A DNA stretch of 64,000 nucleotides from Blastococcus sp. TF02A-26 (GCF_003319125.1 NZ_QOHG01000021.1:22827-86826), one strand, 5' to 3'. Shown: positions 42,634 to 54,901, counted from the first letter of the stretch. Numbers and translations are program-made. Notes: generated by a model from the sequence alone, not told the origin.

Positions 42634-42710
42634 GACCGCGCGCGGCCCGGCAGCGTTGACCCGTCACCGGCCGTCTCCACCAGCCGAGTGGCCGGTGCAG
42701 GGGCAACGCC

Positions 42711-43550
42711 TCAGTCGAAGAGGTCGGGCTGGTCGCGGCTGATCCGCTCCCAGATGGGCTGGAACTGGAACCAGCCGGCGAACTCGTAGCCGACCTGGCC
42801 GCGGGTGACGGTGGCCTCCTCGTGGCCGATCCGCCGCGGTGGGGTGCCGAGCCCCGCGGCGGCCGAGTAGGCCATCAACTGGGACTGCGCGGTGCGCTCG
42901 AGGGTGAGGAACCACCAGGCGGCGCTGTCCACCGACGCCCCGACGGTCAGCATCCCGTGATTGCGCAGGATCACGGCCTTGTGCGCGCCGAGGGCCTCCC
43001 CGATCCGACGGCCCTCCTCGGGGTCGAGCACCACGCCGGAGTAGCTGTCGAAGACGCCGACGTCGTCGTAGAACGCGCAGGCGTCCTGGGTCAGCGGCTC
43101 GATGGTCATGTCCAGGCTGGACAGCGTCTTGCCGTAGGGGCCGTGGGCGTGCGCGGCGGCCACGACGTCGGGGCGGGCGGCGTGGACGGCGCAGTGGATC
43201 GCGACGGCAGCCCCGTTGACCGCGCGGTCGCCCTCGACCACCTCGCCGGCGTGGTCGACGCGGACCAGGTCGCTGCTGCGGATCATGCTGAAGTGCATCC
43301 CGAAGGGGTTGACCCAGAAGGTGTCGGTCGCCTCGGGATCGCGCACGGTGATGTGCCCGGCGACGCCCTCGTCCAGGCCGGCCTTGCTGAACATCCGGAA
43401 GGCCGCGGCCAGCTTGGCCTTGCGGTGGGCCCGCTCCTCGGCCACCGAGGTGAACTCCGGCGGGAGGGCCATCCGCAGCTTCCGGCCCCCGGCATCGGTG
43501 TCGGCGGCCGCCGCGGGCAGCGGCGTCGGGCGGGGCTCGGTGACCGTCAC
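42711..43550 (-). CDS. Class II aldolase/adducin-family protein
   Basis: 279 residues. The aldolase II fold (about 45-245) shows AHAHGPYGKTL, the zinc-binding HxH, GHITVRDPEATDTFWVNPFG and VILRNHGMLTVGASV. The family includes fuculose-1-phosphate aldolase, ribulose-5-phosphate epimerase and decarboxylase-like enzymes; the substrate is unknown. GTG at 43550 with GAGGAG upstream. Divergent from phaC. Confidence 0.85.
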   Translation of the reverse strand: MTVTEPRPTPLPAAAADTDAGGRKLRMALPPEFTSVAEERAHRKAKLAAAFRMFSKAGLDEGVAGHITVRDPEATDTFWVNPFGMHFSMIRSSDLVRVDHAGEVVEGDRAVNGAAVAIHCAVHAARPDVVAAAHAHGPYGKTLSSLDMTIEPLTQDACAFYDDVGVFDSYSGVVLDPEEGRRIGEALGAHKAVILRNHGMLTVGASVDSAAWWFLTLERTAQSQLMAYSAAAGLGTPPRRIGHEEATVTRGQVGYEFAGWFQFQPIWERISRDQPDLFD

Positions 43551-43712
43551 GGCGGGTCTCCTCTGCTCGGGACGCGGCGGCTGCCGCACCGCCCGATTGT
43601 GCATGCCCGGCGGGGCCGCGCGGCAGCCGCGGACGCCGTCGAGCCGGAACGCGCCGACCGTGGTTGAGTGGGCCGGGTCACAGCTGCCGCCGAGCACCTC
43701 GAGGAGGCCGGC

Positions 43713-45488
43713 ATGACCACCGCCCGCGACACCACCACCCCCCGTGGCGAACCCACCACGGCACCGACGGCCACGCGCGAACGCGGCGACACCGGGCCCG
43801 GCCAGGCGCCGGAAGCGGCCACGGAGGCCATGACCGGGCTCGACATGGTCCTGGTCGACGGCGCCCGCGGTCCGCTGCGCCGCCTGGTCCCGCCGGTCCG
43901 GACGACGGCGCGCTTCGGCGCCTCGCTGGCCCGCCACCCCGACGCCCTCGCCCGACGCGCCACCACGCTCGCCCAGGACCTCGCCCGGATCGCCGTCGGC
44001 CGCAGCGACATCGCGGCCTCGCCCAAGGACAAGCGGTTCGCCGACCCCGCGTGGACCGGCAACCCCTTCCTGCGCCGGACGATGCAGGCCCACATCGCCA
44101 CGGCCCGCGCGGCCGTCGGGCTGGTCGACGACGCCGACCTCGACTGGCAGGACGACGAGCGGATCCGGTTCTCGCTGACCAACCTGGTCGACGCCCTCGC
44201 GCCCAGCAACGTGCCGCCGCTGAACCCGCTGATGTGGAAGGCGGTCATCGACACCGGCGGGCGCAACCTGATCGGTGGCACCCGGCGGCTCGTCAAGGAC
44301 CTCATGTCGCCGCCGCGGGTGCCCTCGATGGTGGAGGAGGACGCGTTCACCGTCGGGGAGGACCTCGCCGTCTCCCCCGGCGCCGTCGTCCTGCGGACGC
44401 CGGTCTTCGAGCTGATCCAGTACCGGCCGACCACCGAGCGGGTGCGCAGCGTGCCGCTCGTCGTCGTGCCGCCGACGATCAACAAGTACTACATCACCGA
44501 CCTGGCGCCGGGCCGGAGCATCGTCGAGCACTACGTCGGCGCCGGCCAGCAGGTGTTCATGATCAGCTGGCGCAACCCGACGGCCGAGCACGCCGACTGG
44601 GGCCTGGACGACTACGGGCAGGCGGTCCTCGACGCCATGGCGGCCGCGGAGGAGATCACCGGCAGCGAGCGGGTGGCCCTCCAGGCGTTCTGCTCCGGCG
44701 GCATCATCACCTCGATGGTGTTGGCGCACCTGGCCGCCGCCGGCGACCTGGGCCGGGTCGCCGCGGCCAGCTTCGCCGTGACCGTCCTGGACTGGTCGCG
44801 CGCCGGCACGGTGTCGGCGCTCATGGACCGCGAGGCCGTGCAGCAGGCGGTCGAGAAGTCCCGCGAGCAGGGCTACCTGGACGGGGCCATGCTGGCCGAG
44901 GTCTTCGCCTGGCTGCGCCCGAACGACCTGGTGTGGAACTACTGGGTCAACAACTACCTGCAGGGCAAGCCGCCGCCGGCGTTCGACATCCTCTACTGGA
45001 ACGCCGACACCACCCGGATGACCGCCGGCCTGCACCGCGACTTCATCGACGTCGCCGTGCGCAACTCGCTGACCGAGGCGGGCGCCTCCACGATGCTCGG
45101 CAGCCCCGTGGACCTGAAGGCCGTGGACGTCGACACCTACGTCACAGCCGGTATCGCCGACCACCTCTGCCCGTGGCAGGCCTGCTACCGGACGACGCAG
45201 CTGCTCGGGGGGAAGAGCCGCTTCGTGCTCTCCACCAACGGCCACATCGCGTCGCTGGTGAACCCGCCGAGCAACCCCAAGTCCACGTTCCAGGTGGCGC
45301 CGGAGACCCCCGCGGACCCCGACCGGTGGCTCGCGAGCGCCGAGAAGGTGAAGGGCTCGTGGTGGCCGGACTACATGGCCTGGCTGGGCGAGCGCAGCGG
45401 CGACGAGGTGCCGGCGCCGGAGGCCCTGGGGTCGCAGGCGCACCCGCCGCTGGAGGACGCCCCGGGGAGCTACGTGCATGACTCGTGA
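43713..45488 (+). CDS. phaC: Polyhydroxyalkanoate synthase PhaC
   Basis: 591 residues. Catalytic triad candidates: Cys327 in QAFCSGGIITS, Asp483 in GIADHLCPWQACY and His511 in STNGHIASLVNPPSNPKS, all in family positions. The segments WRNPTAEHADWGLDDY and LVWNYWVNNYLQGKPPPAFD are typical of PhaC. It polymerises 3-hydroxyacyl-CoA into storage polyester on granules. ATG at 43713 with GAGGAGG; the longer frame is not needed. It overlaps the depolymerase gene by 11 bases. No phasin or PhaR gene is nearby. Confidence 0.92.
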   Translation: MTTARDTTTPRGEPTTAPTATRERGDTGPGQAPEAATEAMTGLDMVLVDGARGPLRRLVPPVRTTARFGASLARHPDALARRATTLAQDLARIAVGRSDIAASPKDKRFADPAWTGNPFLRRTMQAHIATARAAVGLVDDADLDWQDDERIRFSLTNLVDALAPSNVPPLNPLMWKAVIDTGGRNLIGGTRRLVKDLMSPPRVPSMVEEDAFTVGEDLAVSPGAVVLRTPVFELIQYRPTTERVRSVPLVVVPPTINKYYITDLAPGRSIVEHYVGAGQQVFMISWRNPTAEHADWGLDDYGQAVLDAMAAAEEITGSERVALQAFCSGGIITSMVLAHLAAAGDLGRVAAASFAVTVLDWSRAGTVSALMDREAVQQAVEKSREQGYLDGAMLAEVFAWLRPNDLVWNYWVNNYLQGKPPPAFDILYWNADTTRMTAGLHRDFIDVAVRNSLTEAGASTMLGSPVDLKAVDVDTYVTAGIADHLCPWQACYRTTQLLGGKSRFVLSTNGHIASLVNPPSNPKSTFQVAPETPADPDRWLASAEKVKGSWWPDYMAWLGERSGDEVPAPEALGSQAHPPLEDAPGSYVHDS

Positions 45489-46317
45489 CCGGCTGCGGTC
45501 CCGGGCCGCGGAGGACGTCCGCACGGTCACCGCGGCCGGGCGGTCCCTGCGGGTGTCGGTCCGCACCGGCACGGACGCCGACGTGCCGCCGCTGCTGCTG
45601 ATGAACGGCATCGGCGCGAGCCTGGAGGTGCTGCAGCCGTTCGTCGACGCGCTCGACGCGCGGCGGACGGTCATCCGGTTCGACGTCCCGGGCGTGGGTG
45701 GCTCCCCGAGACCGGTGGTCCCCTACGTGCTGGGCACGCTCACCCCGGTCGTCGCCGGCGTGCTGTCCCGGTTGGGCCACGACCGGCCGGTCGACGTCCT
45801 GGGGCTGTCCTGGGGCGGTGGTCTGGCGCAGCACTTCGCCGTCCAGCACCGGCGGCGCTGCCGCCGGCTGGTGCTCGCCGCCACCGGCACCGGCACGCTC
45901 ATGGTGCCGGGGTCGCCGAAGGTGCTGAGCCGGATGCTCACCCCGCGGCGGCACCGCGACCCGGAGTACGCGCGGGAGATCGCCGGCCAGATCTACGGCG
46001 GCACCATGCGCTCGGACCCCGAGCGGGCGGCGCGGGTGCTGCACGCGGCGACTCGCATCGGTCCGCGGCGCGGGTACTACTACCAGCTCGCCTCGAGCAC
46101 CGGCTGGAGCAGCCTGCCGTTCCTGCGGCTGATCCGGCAGCCCACGCTCGTCCTCGCCGGGGACGACGACCCGATCGTCCCGGTGGCCAACGCCCGGATC
46201 ATGGGCCGCCTCCTCCCCGACGCCGACGTGCACGTCTACCGGGGCGGCCACCTCGCCCTGCTCACCGAGGCGGACGAGCTGGCACCGGTCGTCGAGCAGT
46301 TCCTCGACCGCCCCTAG
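45478..46317 (+). CDS. phaZ: Intracellular PHA depolymerase (PhaZ-like alpha/beta hydrolase)
   Basis: 279 residues, alpha/beta hydrolase. Nucleophile Ser111 in GLSWGGGLAQHFA, acid in GDDDPIVPVANARI (Asp229-231) and His258 in GGHLALLTEADELAPVVEQF. The segments MNGIGASLEVLQPFVDAL and FDVPGVGGSPRP closely resemble the intracellular medium-chain-length PHA depolymerase of Pseudomonas. It would release hydroxyacids from PHA granules. Starts inside the end of phaC, so synthesis and breakdown enzymes are translationally coupled. It ends overlapping, by 3 bases, the converging metallopeptidase gene. Confidence 0.87.
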   Translation: MTRDRLRSRAAEDVRTVTAAGRSLRVSVRTGTDADVPPLLLMNGIGASLEVLQPFVDALDARRTVIRFDVPGVGGSPRPVVPYVLGTLTPVVAGVLSRLGHDRPVDVLGLSWGGGLAQHFAVQHRRRCRRLVLAATGTGTLMVPGSPKVLSRMLTPRRHRDPEYAREIAGQIYGGTMRSDPERAARVLHAATRIGPRRGYYYQLASSTGWSSLPFLRLIRQPTLVLAGDDDPIVPVANARIMGRLLPDADVHVYRGGHLALLTEADELAPVVEQFLDRP

Positions 46318-47682
46318 ATCCCGCAGGTACCACCCAGGAAGCCGCGCCGGAAGGCGTCGACGAGCTCGAAGCCGGAGGCGTCGGAGCCCGGCAGCACGCT
46401 GTCCTCCTCGCCGTAGCGCAGCAGGGCGACCGCGGCGTCGTCCACCTCGTCGACCGAGATCGGCGGAGCACCCACCACGGCTCCCCGGAACAGCTCCCGG
46501 GCCATCCAGCCGGTCGTGCAGACCACGGCGTCCTCCGCCTCCTCGCCGAGGGTGGGGAGGCCGAGCCGCGTCCGCACCGCCACGGCGTAGGGCAGGCCGA
46601 GCAGCGTGACCACGGCGTGGTCGCCGACCTCGTCGTGCGCCGGCTCGAGCAGGCCGGGGTCGAAGCGGACCGACCCGTCGGCGGCGCAGAACTCCAGGTC
46701 GACCTCCGGCCCCTCGCCGGTGCAGACCGATCCCGACGGCTCGCCCTCGACCACGGCCGGGAGCTCCACCGCGTGCCCCCAGCGCAGGGGCGTCGGCGAA
46801 GCCCTTGCTCAGCGCCTGGTCCCAGAAGGACCGTAGCTGGCCCTCGGCAGAGCGGACCGCCTGCCCGAACCGCAGGTCGCCGTCCGCCCCGCCGTCCCCG
46901 GCATCGGCCGGCAGCGTGTAGACGCGGTCCTCGTCGAAGGCGGCGCACGCCCGCGGGCCGTCCGCGTAGCCCTCCTGGAAGGCCGACAGCTGGTCGAACA
47001 GGGAGCCGTGCGCGCCCGGGTCGTCCCGCTCGCTGCCCGGCGGGTCCCCGAAGTAGAGGTAGCTCAGCACGTACTCGTCCAGCTCGGCCGGGCGGACGGC
47101 GACGTGCCGGGCGTTGCCCTCGACGACCCACCGGGTCCAGCTCCCGGCGAAGCACTCGGCCTGGGTCTCCGCGACGATCGAGGAGTCGTAGAGGCCGGCG
47201 CGCTCCTGGACCGCGTGCCCCATCTCGTGGGCCATCACCTCGGCGATCATGAACGGGCCGTAGTCCTCGGCGATGTCGGCCAGCCACGCCCGGTCGTAGA
47301 CGATCCGGTCGTCATCGCCGCAGTAGAAGGCGTTCTCGGCCAGCTCGGCGACGTCGTCCCCGACGCAGGGGTCGCTCGGCAGCTCGTCGTCGTCGGTCTC
47401 GTCCGGGTCGATCGACCAGAGCCCGCCCTCCAGCTGGCCGAACTCCCCGCCGTACAGCTCCGGGAAGGTCTGCTCCCAGTAGGCGAGGACGTCGGCCGCG
47501 GCGTTGCGCGCCATGCGGTCGACCTCGTCGCCCTCCTCGGCCAGTTCGACGACGAGGTCGGCGTCCGTGGCGTCCACGCGCACGCCCCCGGCGGGAGTGG
47601 CCACCCCGGCGACCGGGGTCGTGCAGGCGCTGAGCGCGGCGACGGCCGCCACCACCACCAGCCTCGTCGGACGCACGCGCAC
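46314..47682 (-). pseudogene. Neutral zinc metallopeptidase lipoprotein with an internal frameshift
   Basis: Frame one (from about 47682) encodes a lipoprotein signal (LVVVAAVAALSACTTP) and a metallopeptidase body with H152-E-x-x-H156 (AEVMAHEMGHAVQERAG) and QAECFAGSW, the YpfJ/neutral zinc metallopeptidase pattern. Near 46781-46790 the reading moves to another frame that continues the same protein (WGHAVELPAVVEGEPSG ... DAFRRGFLGGTCGI) to a stop at 46314. Each frame is good coding sequence on its side, so a single indel explains both. Either a recent pseudogene or an assembly error. Start could be GTG 47691, 47682 or 47676. Confidence 0.75.
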
Positions 47683-47787
47683 GGGGACCACCGATCGATC
47701 TGGCGGACGCGGGAGCGGGTCCGGGTTCCGGTGAGGACGGTGCAGGGTCGGCGGCGGCGGCGTCAACGCCGACACGGCCGGGACCGC

Positions 47788-50436
47788 TCAGACGGTCAGG
47801 GCCGCACCCACCAGGGCGCCGGCCTCGTCGGCGGGCAGCGGACGGTGCAGCAGGTAGCCCTGCACGTGGTCGCACTCCTCGGCGCGCAGGCGGTCCAGCT
47901 GCTCGGGCTCCTCGACGCCCTCGGCCACGACGGTCAGGCCGAAGGTGTGCGCGGCCCGGATCATCAGCGACACCAGCTCGCGGTGGCCCGGGTCGGTGGA
48001 GCCGATGAAGCTGCGGTCGATCTTCAGCGTGTCGACCGGCATGTGGCGCAGCTGGCCGATCGAGGTGTAGCCGGTGCCGAAGTCGTCGATCGCGATGCCG
48101 ACGCCCATCTCGCGCAGCGCCGCCAGGTGGTCGTAGGCCGTGCGGTCGCTGATCAGCACCGTCTCGGTCACCTCGAGCACCAGCAGCTGCGCCGGCAGAC
48201 CGGAGGCGGCGAGGGCCTCGGCGACGTCGGCCACCACGCGGGGCTCCGACAGGTGCCGGCCGGAGATGTTGACCGCGATGGTCGGCTCCGGCTCGCTCGG
48301 CCCGAGGGCCGCGCCCGCGCGCCACTCGGCGAGCTGGCGGGTCGCCTCGTGCAGCACCCAGCGGTCGATCTCGCAGATCAGCGACGACGCCTCGGCCACC
48401 GGGATGAACTGGTCCGGGGGCACGGGGCCGACGCCCGGGCGGTGCCAGCGGATCAGCGCCTCGAAGCCGGTGACGACCTCGCGGGCCACGTCGTGCACGG
48501 GCTGGTAGTGCAGCCGCATCTCACCGCCGGCGAGACCGGCGGCGATCGCGGCCTCCGTGTCGGCACGGGCGGTCAGCTGGCGGCGCAGGTCGTCGTCGAA
48601 GACCTCCGCCCGCCCGCGGCCGTGGGCCTTCGCCCGGTACGCGGCGGTGTCGGCCTCGGCGAAGAACGCGTCGGCGTCGGTGCCGCCGTCGCGGCTGACG
48701 GCCACGCCGATGCTCGCGCCGATCCGCACGGCGCCGCCGTCGACGTCCACCGGCCGGCTGACGACGTCCACGAGCCGCTCGGCCAGCTGGACGAGCTCGT
48801 GCTCGTCCTCGACCTGCTCGACCAGGACGACGAACTCGTCCCCGCCGAGCCGCGCGACGGTGTCCCCGGCTCGCACGGCGGCCAGCATGCGGGTGGCGGT
48901 GGTCCGGAGGACGATGTCCCCGCAGGCGTGGCCGTGCCGGTCGTTGACGGCCTTGAAGCCGTCGAGGTCGACGAAGAGCAGTCCGGTCGTGCCGCCGGAC
49001 CGCTGCGCACGGTGCAGCGCGCCGGTGACGGCGGCGACGGCCTGGGCGCGGTTGGGCAGCTCGGTCAGCGGGTCGTGGGTCGCCCGGTGGGCCAGCGCGA
49101 CCTGGAGCTCCTCGCGCTCCCGGACCGAGGTGACCAGCTGCCGCACCGAGGCGTGCACGGTCTCCCCGAGGGCACCGGGCAGCGGCTGGTCGAGCAGGTG
49201 GTTGTCCAGGTCGCCCCGGGCCACGGCCGCGGCCTGGTCCTGGAGTCGGCGCAGGCTGTCGACGGTGGACCGCAGCGCCGCGGAGACGGTGCGCACCTCC
49301 CGCGGGCCGGTCACCTCGACGTCGACCAGGTTGCCCTCGCTGAGCTGACCGGCGCGCTCGGCCAGCACGGTGAGCACCCGGCCGATCCGCAGCCCGACGA
49401 CGGTCGCGGCCAGCGCGCTGAGCACGACCAGGCCGATGCCGAACTGGAGCGTCGTCTCCAGAGCCTCCTGCGCACGCTCGGCGTCGGCCTTCGCGAGCTC
49501 CTCGGCACTGGCGACCGCCGAGGCGACGAGGTCGTTGAGGAGGACGTCCCGCTGTGCGCCCTGGGTCATCAGCGGCACCATGTCGGCCACGGGCACCGGG
49601 GGGAGGGTCCCCTCTGCCTGCATCGCGAGCATCGCGTCGAGGTCGGCCATGAGGGGGTCGACGCGTGCGGCCTGCCACCCCAGGGTCAACTCGGGCTGGG
49701 AGAGGTCGGTCATCCGGCGGACGGCGTCCTGGTAGGCGAGCCATGAGGACTGCCCGGCGATCCGCGACCCGGCCGTCAGCTCACCGGCGTCCAGCTGCGA
49801 GGCGAGGAACAGCGGGAAGAGGCGGGCCGAGTTCTGCGCCACCTCCGACACGAGCCCGACGTCCTGGGTGGCGCGCAGCGTCGCCGCCGGCACCTCCTCG
49901 GAGCTGGCCGCGTCCGCGGCCTGGCTCTGCGCCTGGGCGAGGGCGTTGGAGACGTCGATGTAGCCGAAGTAGACGTCCTCCGGCGCGATGGTGCGCGCGT
50001 CCAGCCCTGCCCGGTGGGTCCGCAGCAGCTGCTCGGCGCGCTCGGCCGTGGCGGACCCCGGGGAATCCGTGGAGAGCGCCGCCAGGGTTTCGTCCGTGCC
50101 CACCCGGGACTCGGTGACCCCTCGGCGCATGTCCTCGGCCACGGCGGCGACGAGGGCCGGCGGCAGGTTCAGCGCCGCGGCCAGCGCGGGGTCGTCCACG
50201 ACCGCCGCGGCCAGCGCGGGCACGATCTCCTGCTCGACACCGCTGCGGGCGGCGTCCAGCTGGGCCATGGCCTGCACGGCCTGCTCGGCGCGGCGGGCGC
50301 TGTCGACCTCGGCCTGCTGGTCGCGCACCAGGTAGGTGGTCAGACCGACCACACCGACCTGCGGCACCAGCGCGAGGGCGCCGAGGAAGATCCACAGGGG
50401 GAGGCCGCGCCGGGTGCGTCGGGCCGAAGGTGCCAT
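47788..50436 (-). CDS. Membrane-bound GGDEF-EAL protein (c-di-GMP turnover)
   Basis: 882 residues. N-terminal helix (LWIFLGALALVPQVGVVGLT), a large extracytoplasmic helical sensor region of about 280 residues, a second helix (GIGLVVLSALAATVVGLRIG), HAMP, GGDEF with an intact active site (LGGDEF, GGDEF at 531-535) and EAL with intact GFEALIRW (EAL at 659-661) and DDFGTGYTS. Both cyclase and phosphodiesterase catalytic motifs are complete, so net activity cannot be predicted. ATG at 50436. Transcribed alone. Confidence 0.92.
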   Translation of the reverse strand: MAPSARRTRRGLPLWIFLGALALVPQVGVVGLTTYLVRDQQAEVDSARRAEQAVQAMAQLDAARSGVEQEIVPALAAAVVDDPALAAALNLPPALVAAVAEDMRRGVTESRVGTDETLAALSTDSPGSATAERAEQLLRTHRAGLDARTIAPEDVYFGYIDVSNALAQAQSQAADAASSEEVPAATLRATQDVGLVSEVAQNSARLFPLFLASQLDAGELTAGSRIAGQSSWLAYQDAVRRMTDLSQPELTLGWQAARVDPLMADLDAMLAMQAEGTLPPVPVADMVPLMTQGAQRDVLLNDLVASAVASAEELAKADAERAQEALETTLQFGIGLVVLSALAATVVGLRIGRVLTVLAERAGQLSEGNLVDVEVTGPREVRTVSAALRSTVDSLRRLQDQAAAVARGDLDNHLLDQPLPGALGETVHASVRQLVTSVREREELQVALAHRATHDPLTELPNRAQAVAAVTGALHRAQRSGGTTGLLFVDLDGFKAVNDRHGHACGDIVLRTTATRMLAAVRAGDTVARLGGDEFVVLVEQVEDEHELVQLAERLVDVVSRPVDVDGGAVRIGASIGVAVSRDGGTDADAFFAEADTAAYRAKAHGRGRAEVFDDDLRRQLTARADTEAAIAAGLAGGEMRLHYQPVHDVAREVVTGFEALIRWHRPGVGPVPPDQFIPVAEASSLICEIDRWVLHEATRQLAEWRAGAALGPSEPEPTIAVNISGRHLSEPRVVADVAEALAASGLPAQLLVLEVTETVLISDRTAYDHLAALREMGVGIAIDDFGTGYTSIGQLRHMPVDTLKIDRSFIGSTDPGHRELVSLMIRAAHTFGLTVVAEGVEEPEQLDRLRAEECDHVQGYLLHRPLPADEAGALVGAALTV

Positions 50437-50523
50437 GGCTGCGACATCGGCGCCTGCGGGGAACGCCCTGAGATCCCCTCACCCCGGCGGGGGAGGTCGA
50501 CTGGCCGCCCCCGCGGCCACCCG

Positions 50524-51186
50524 CTAGGGCCGGGGCGAGCGCAGTGCGGCCAGGACCTGCGCGTACATCGCCGTCTTGATGCCGGCGAGGTTCGGGCCGG
50601 CCAGCGCGGCGTGCCCGGCGGCCCGATCGACCGCGGTGGCGCGCACGGCCTCGGCCTCCACCGCCACGTCGACGATCCCGGCCGCCTGCGCCTCCGTGCC
50701 GCCGTACCGGCGGGAGGTCACCATCGCCTCGTGCGCGGTCTGCTGCGGCAGCCGCGCCTGGATCAGGGCGGCCATCCCGGGCATGAAGGGCAGTCCGAGC
50801 GCGGCCTCGGGGAGCGACCAGTAGCCGCGGTCGGCCCGCATCACCCGGCTGTCGTGCGCGAGGGCCAGCATCGCCCCGCCGCCGAAGGCGTGACCGGGCA
50901 GCGCGGCCACCGTGTACAGCGGCGCGGAGAGGAGCCGGGCGAAGACCTCCTCGATGCGGTCCGTGTACGCCGGCCCGACGTCGGGGTTCGCGAGCAGCCA
51001 GTCCAGGTCCAGCCCGTTGGAGAAGAACCGGCCGCCGGCGGTGGTGACCAGCGCCCGCGGGCCCTCGGCCGCGGTCACCTCGTCCAGCGCGGCCTCGACC
51101 TCGGTGAGCCAGTCGAGCGTGAAGCGGTTCTCCCCGTCGCCGAGGTTGAGGACGAAGACGTCGTCCTCGCGGGTCAGAGCAGGCAT
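50524..51186 (-). CDS. Enoyl-CoA hydratase/isomerase family protein
   Basis: 220 residues, crotonase fold. The oxyanion-hole segments GGRFFSNGLDLDWL and LPGHAFGGGAMLALAHDSRV are present, and PEAALGLPFMPGMAALIQAR fits the delta3,delta2-enoyl-CoA isomerase branch, which moves double bonds during breakdown of unsaturated fatty acids. ATG at 51186. It is 21 bases downstream of argG and may be read from the argG transcript. Confidence 0.82.
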   Translation of the reverse strand: MPALTREDDVFVLNLGDGENRFTLDWLTEVEAALDEVTAAEGPRALVTTAGGRFFSNGLDLDWLLANPDVGPAYTDRIEEVFARLLSAPLYTVAALPGHAFGGGAMLALAHDSRVMRADRGYWSLPEAALGLPFMPGMAALIQARLPQQTAHEAMVTSRRYGGTEAQAAGIVDVAVEAEAVRATAVDRAAGHAALAGPNLAGIKTAMYAQVLAALRSPRP

Positions 51187-51207
51187 GCCGCGACGCTAAC
51201 GGCCGCC

Positions 51208-53610
<2,403 letters not shown>

Positions 53611-54522
53611 TCACCGCGGTCCGGGGGTGACCATCCAGCAGTCGCTCGACCCGAAGGGCTCGACCTCGAAGCCCATGGTCTGCAGCAGCGTGGCGACGGC
53701 GGAGCTCATGGTCCGCTGCACGGCCGTCTCGAGCGCCGCGCCGCGCACCTGCTGCACGCTCATCCGGTCGTGCTGGTGCCAGGTGACGAGGACGCCGGCC
53801 AGTCCGGGGCCGGGGCTCAGGCACACCCCGCCCGCCGCGCCGTGGCCGTTGCAGTCGTGCAGCGGCAGCCCGGCCTCGACCAGCGCCGCGGCGACCTCGA
53901 CCACGAGCGTGGTGAGCGCGTCGTCGTCGGACACCAGCTCGTCCCAGTCGTCGCCCAGCCGGTCCAGCTGCTCGCCGAGGTCGGCCAGCCAGGCCCGCTC
54001 GGCGGGGAGCTGGCGGCGCACGACGGTGCCGTCGGCGCGCTGCGAGCCGTAGACCACCCGGGTCGACTCGGCCAGGCCGTGGGCCAGCAGCGCCCAGTCC
54101 GCCTCGAAGCGGTCGTCGAAGGGCCCGGCGACGGCGGAGCTGCCCGACTGCTCGGGGTCCTCGTCGACCAGCCACCAGGCCGGTGCGCTGCCCGGCGCGC
54201 CGATCCGCTTGCCGGCCGGGTGCGTGGCGACGCTGACGGCCGCGGCGAGCTCCGCGCGGAACTCCTCCGCCGGGTCGGCCGCACCGAGGTCGGCCGAGGA
54301 GGCGCCGCCGGTCAGCGTCACGACGTCGGTGACGCTCTCGGCCAGGACCTCGGCCGGCGCGGCCGCGACCGCGGCCGGCTGCCGGGCGGTCCGGACGGCG
54401 TTGCGCTCGAACTCGTACCGAGCGGTGGAGCTGGTCCCCAGGGCGACCACGACGGCGGCCAGGACGAAGAAGCCCAGCAGCGTCACCGTGGGCCAGAGCA
54501 GGACGACGTCCTCAGTGGGCAC
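53611..54522 (-). CDS. Membrane-anchored paralogue with SSTARYE motif, unknown function
   Basis: 303 residues: N-terminal membrane helix (LLWPTVTLLGFFVLAAVVVA) followed by GTSSTARYEFERN, nearly the same as the 58-residue protein at 37.2 kb, then a variable linker, then the domain shared with the 52.8 kb gene ([59 protein letters not shown]). GTG at 54522 with GGAG upstream. Topology would put the N-terminus outside or the domain in the cytoplasm; function unknown. The pattern suggests a tether plus a repeated, possibly ligand-binding, domain. Confidence 0.68.
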   Translation of the reverse strand: MPTEDVVLLWPTVTLLGFFVLAAVVVALGTSSTARYEFERNAVRTARQPAAVAAAPAEVLAESVTDVVTLTGGASSADLGAADPAEEFRAELAAAVSVATHPAGKRIGAPGSAPAWWLVDEDPEQSGSSAVAGPFDDRFEADWALLAHGLAESTRVVYGSQRADGTVVRRQLPAERAWLADLGEQLDRLGDDWDELVSDDDALTTLVVEVAAALVEAGLPLHDCNGHGAAGGVCLSPGPGLAGVLVTWHQHDRMSVQQVRGAALETAVQRTMSSAVATLLQTMGFEVEPFGSSDCWMVTPGPR

Positions 54523-54901
54523 CCGAGGCTCCGTCCGGGGAGATCCGGGTCGCGCAGGAGGTACCGGCCGGCGGTCGCTCTGCCGAGAAGAGATCCAGCA
54601 GCCCCGTCTGCCCGTCGCGCGCGGCGGGGGACGGTGGGCGGCATGCCGGTGCATGGGGCGCGTTCACGCGGGTGCTCCTCGAACTGTCCGTCGCGGCCGG
54701 GGAAGTGCCGCGGACAGCACGAATAGTGGGGTCCGCGGCGCGTGCGCGGGGCGCGTCGGACACGACTGCGGCGGCGCCGTCACCCAACTGTTGTGGAGCC
54801 TCCCGCCACGGCCGCTGACCTGCCGGAACGGGCGCCTCCTTGTCGACAAGAGGTGTGGTCCCGAGCGTGCGGAGCGGTCGTCGTCGCCTGCATCACGCCC
54901 G
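54523..54901. other. Intergenic region with small palindromes, no gene seen
   Basis: About 380 bases between the leftward 53.6 kb gene and the terminator at 54.9 kb. An inverted repeat CCGCGGAC/GTCCGCGG spans roughly 54705-54736, and CTTGTCGACAAG (54839-54850) is a perfect 12-base palindrome. I find no reading frame with a convincing ribosome binding site or family match. It probably holds the promoter of the 53.6 kb gene. Confidence 0.5.

Noticed and set aside
42711..45674. A 987-codon minus-strand frame joining the aldolase to sequence opposite phaC
   Set aside because: Only the part from 43550 leftward is aldolase; the remainder is antisense to a strongly supported PHA synthase.
54512..54787. 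A 91-codon minus-strand frame in the 54.5-54.8 kb gap
   Set aside because: No ribosome binding site, low-complexity Arg/Pro/Ala composition and no recognisable motif.
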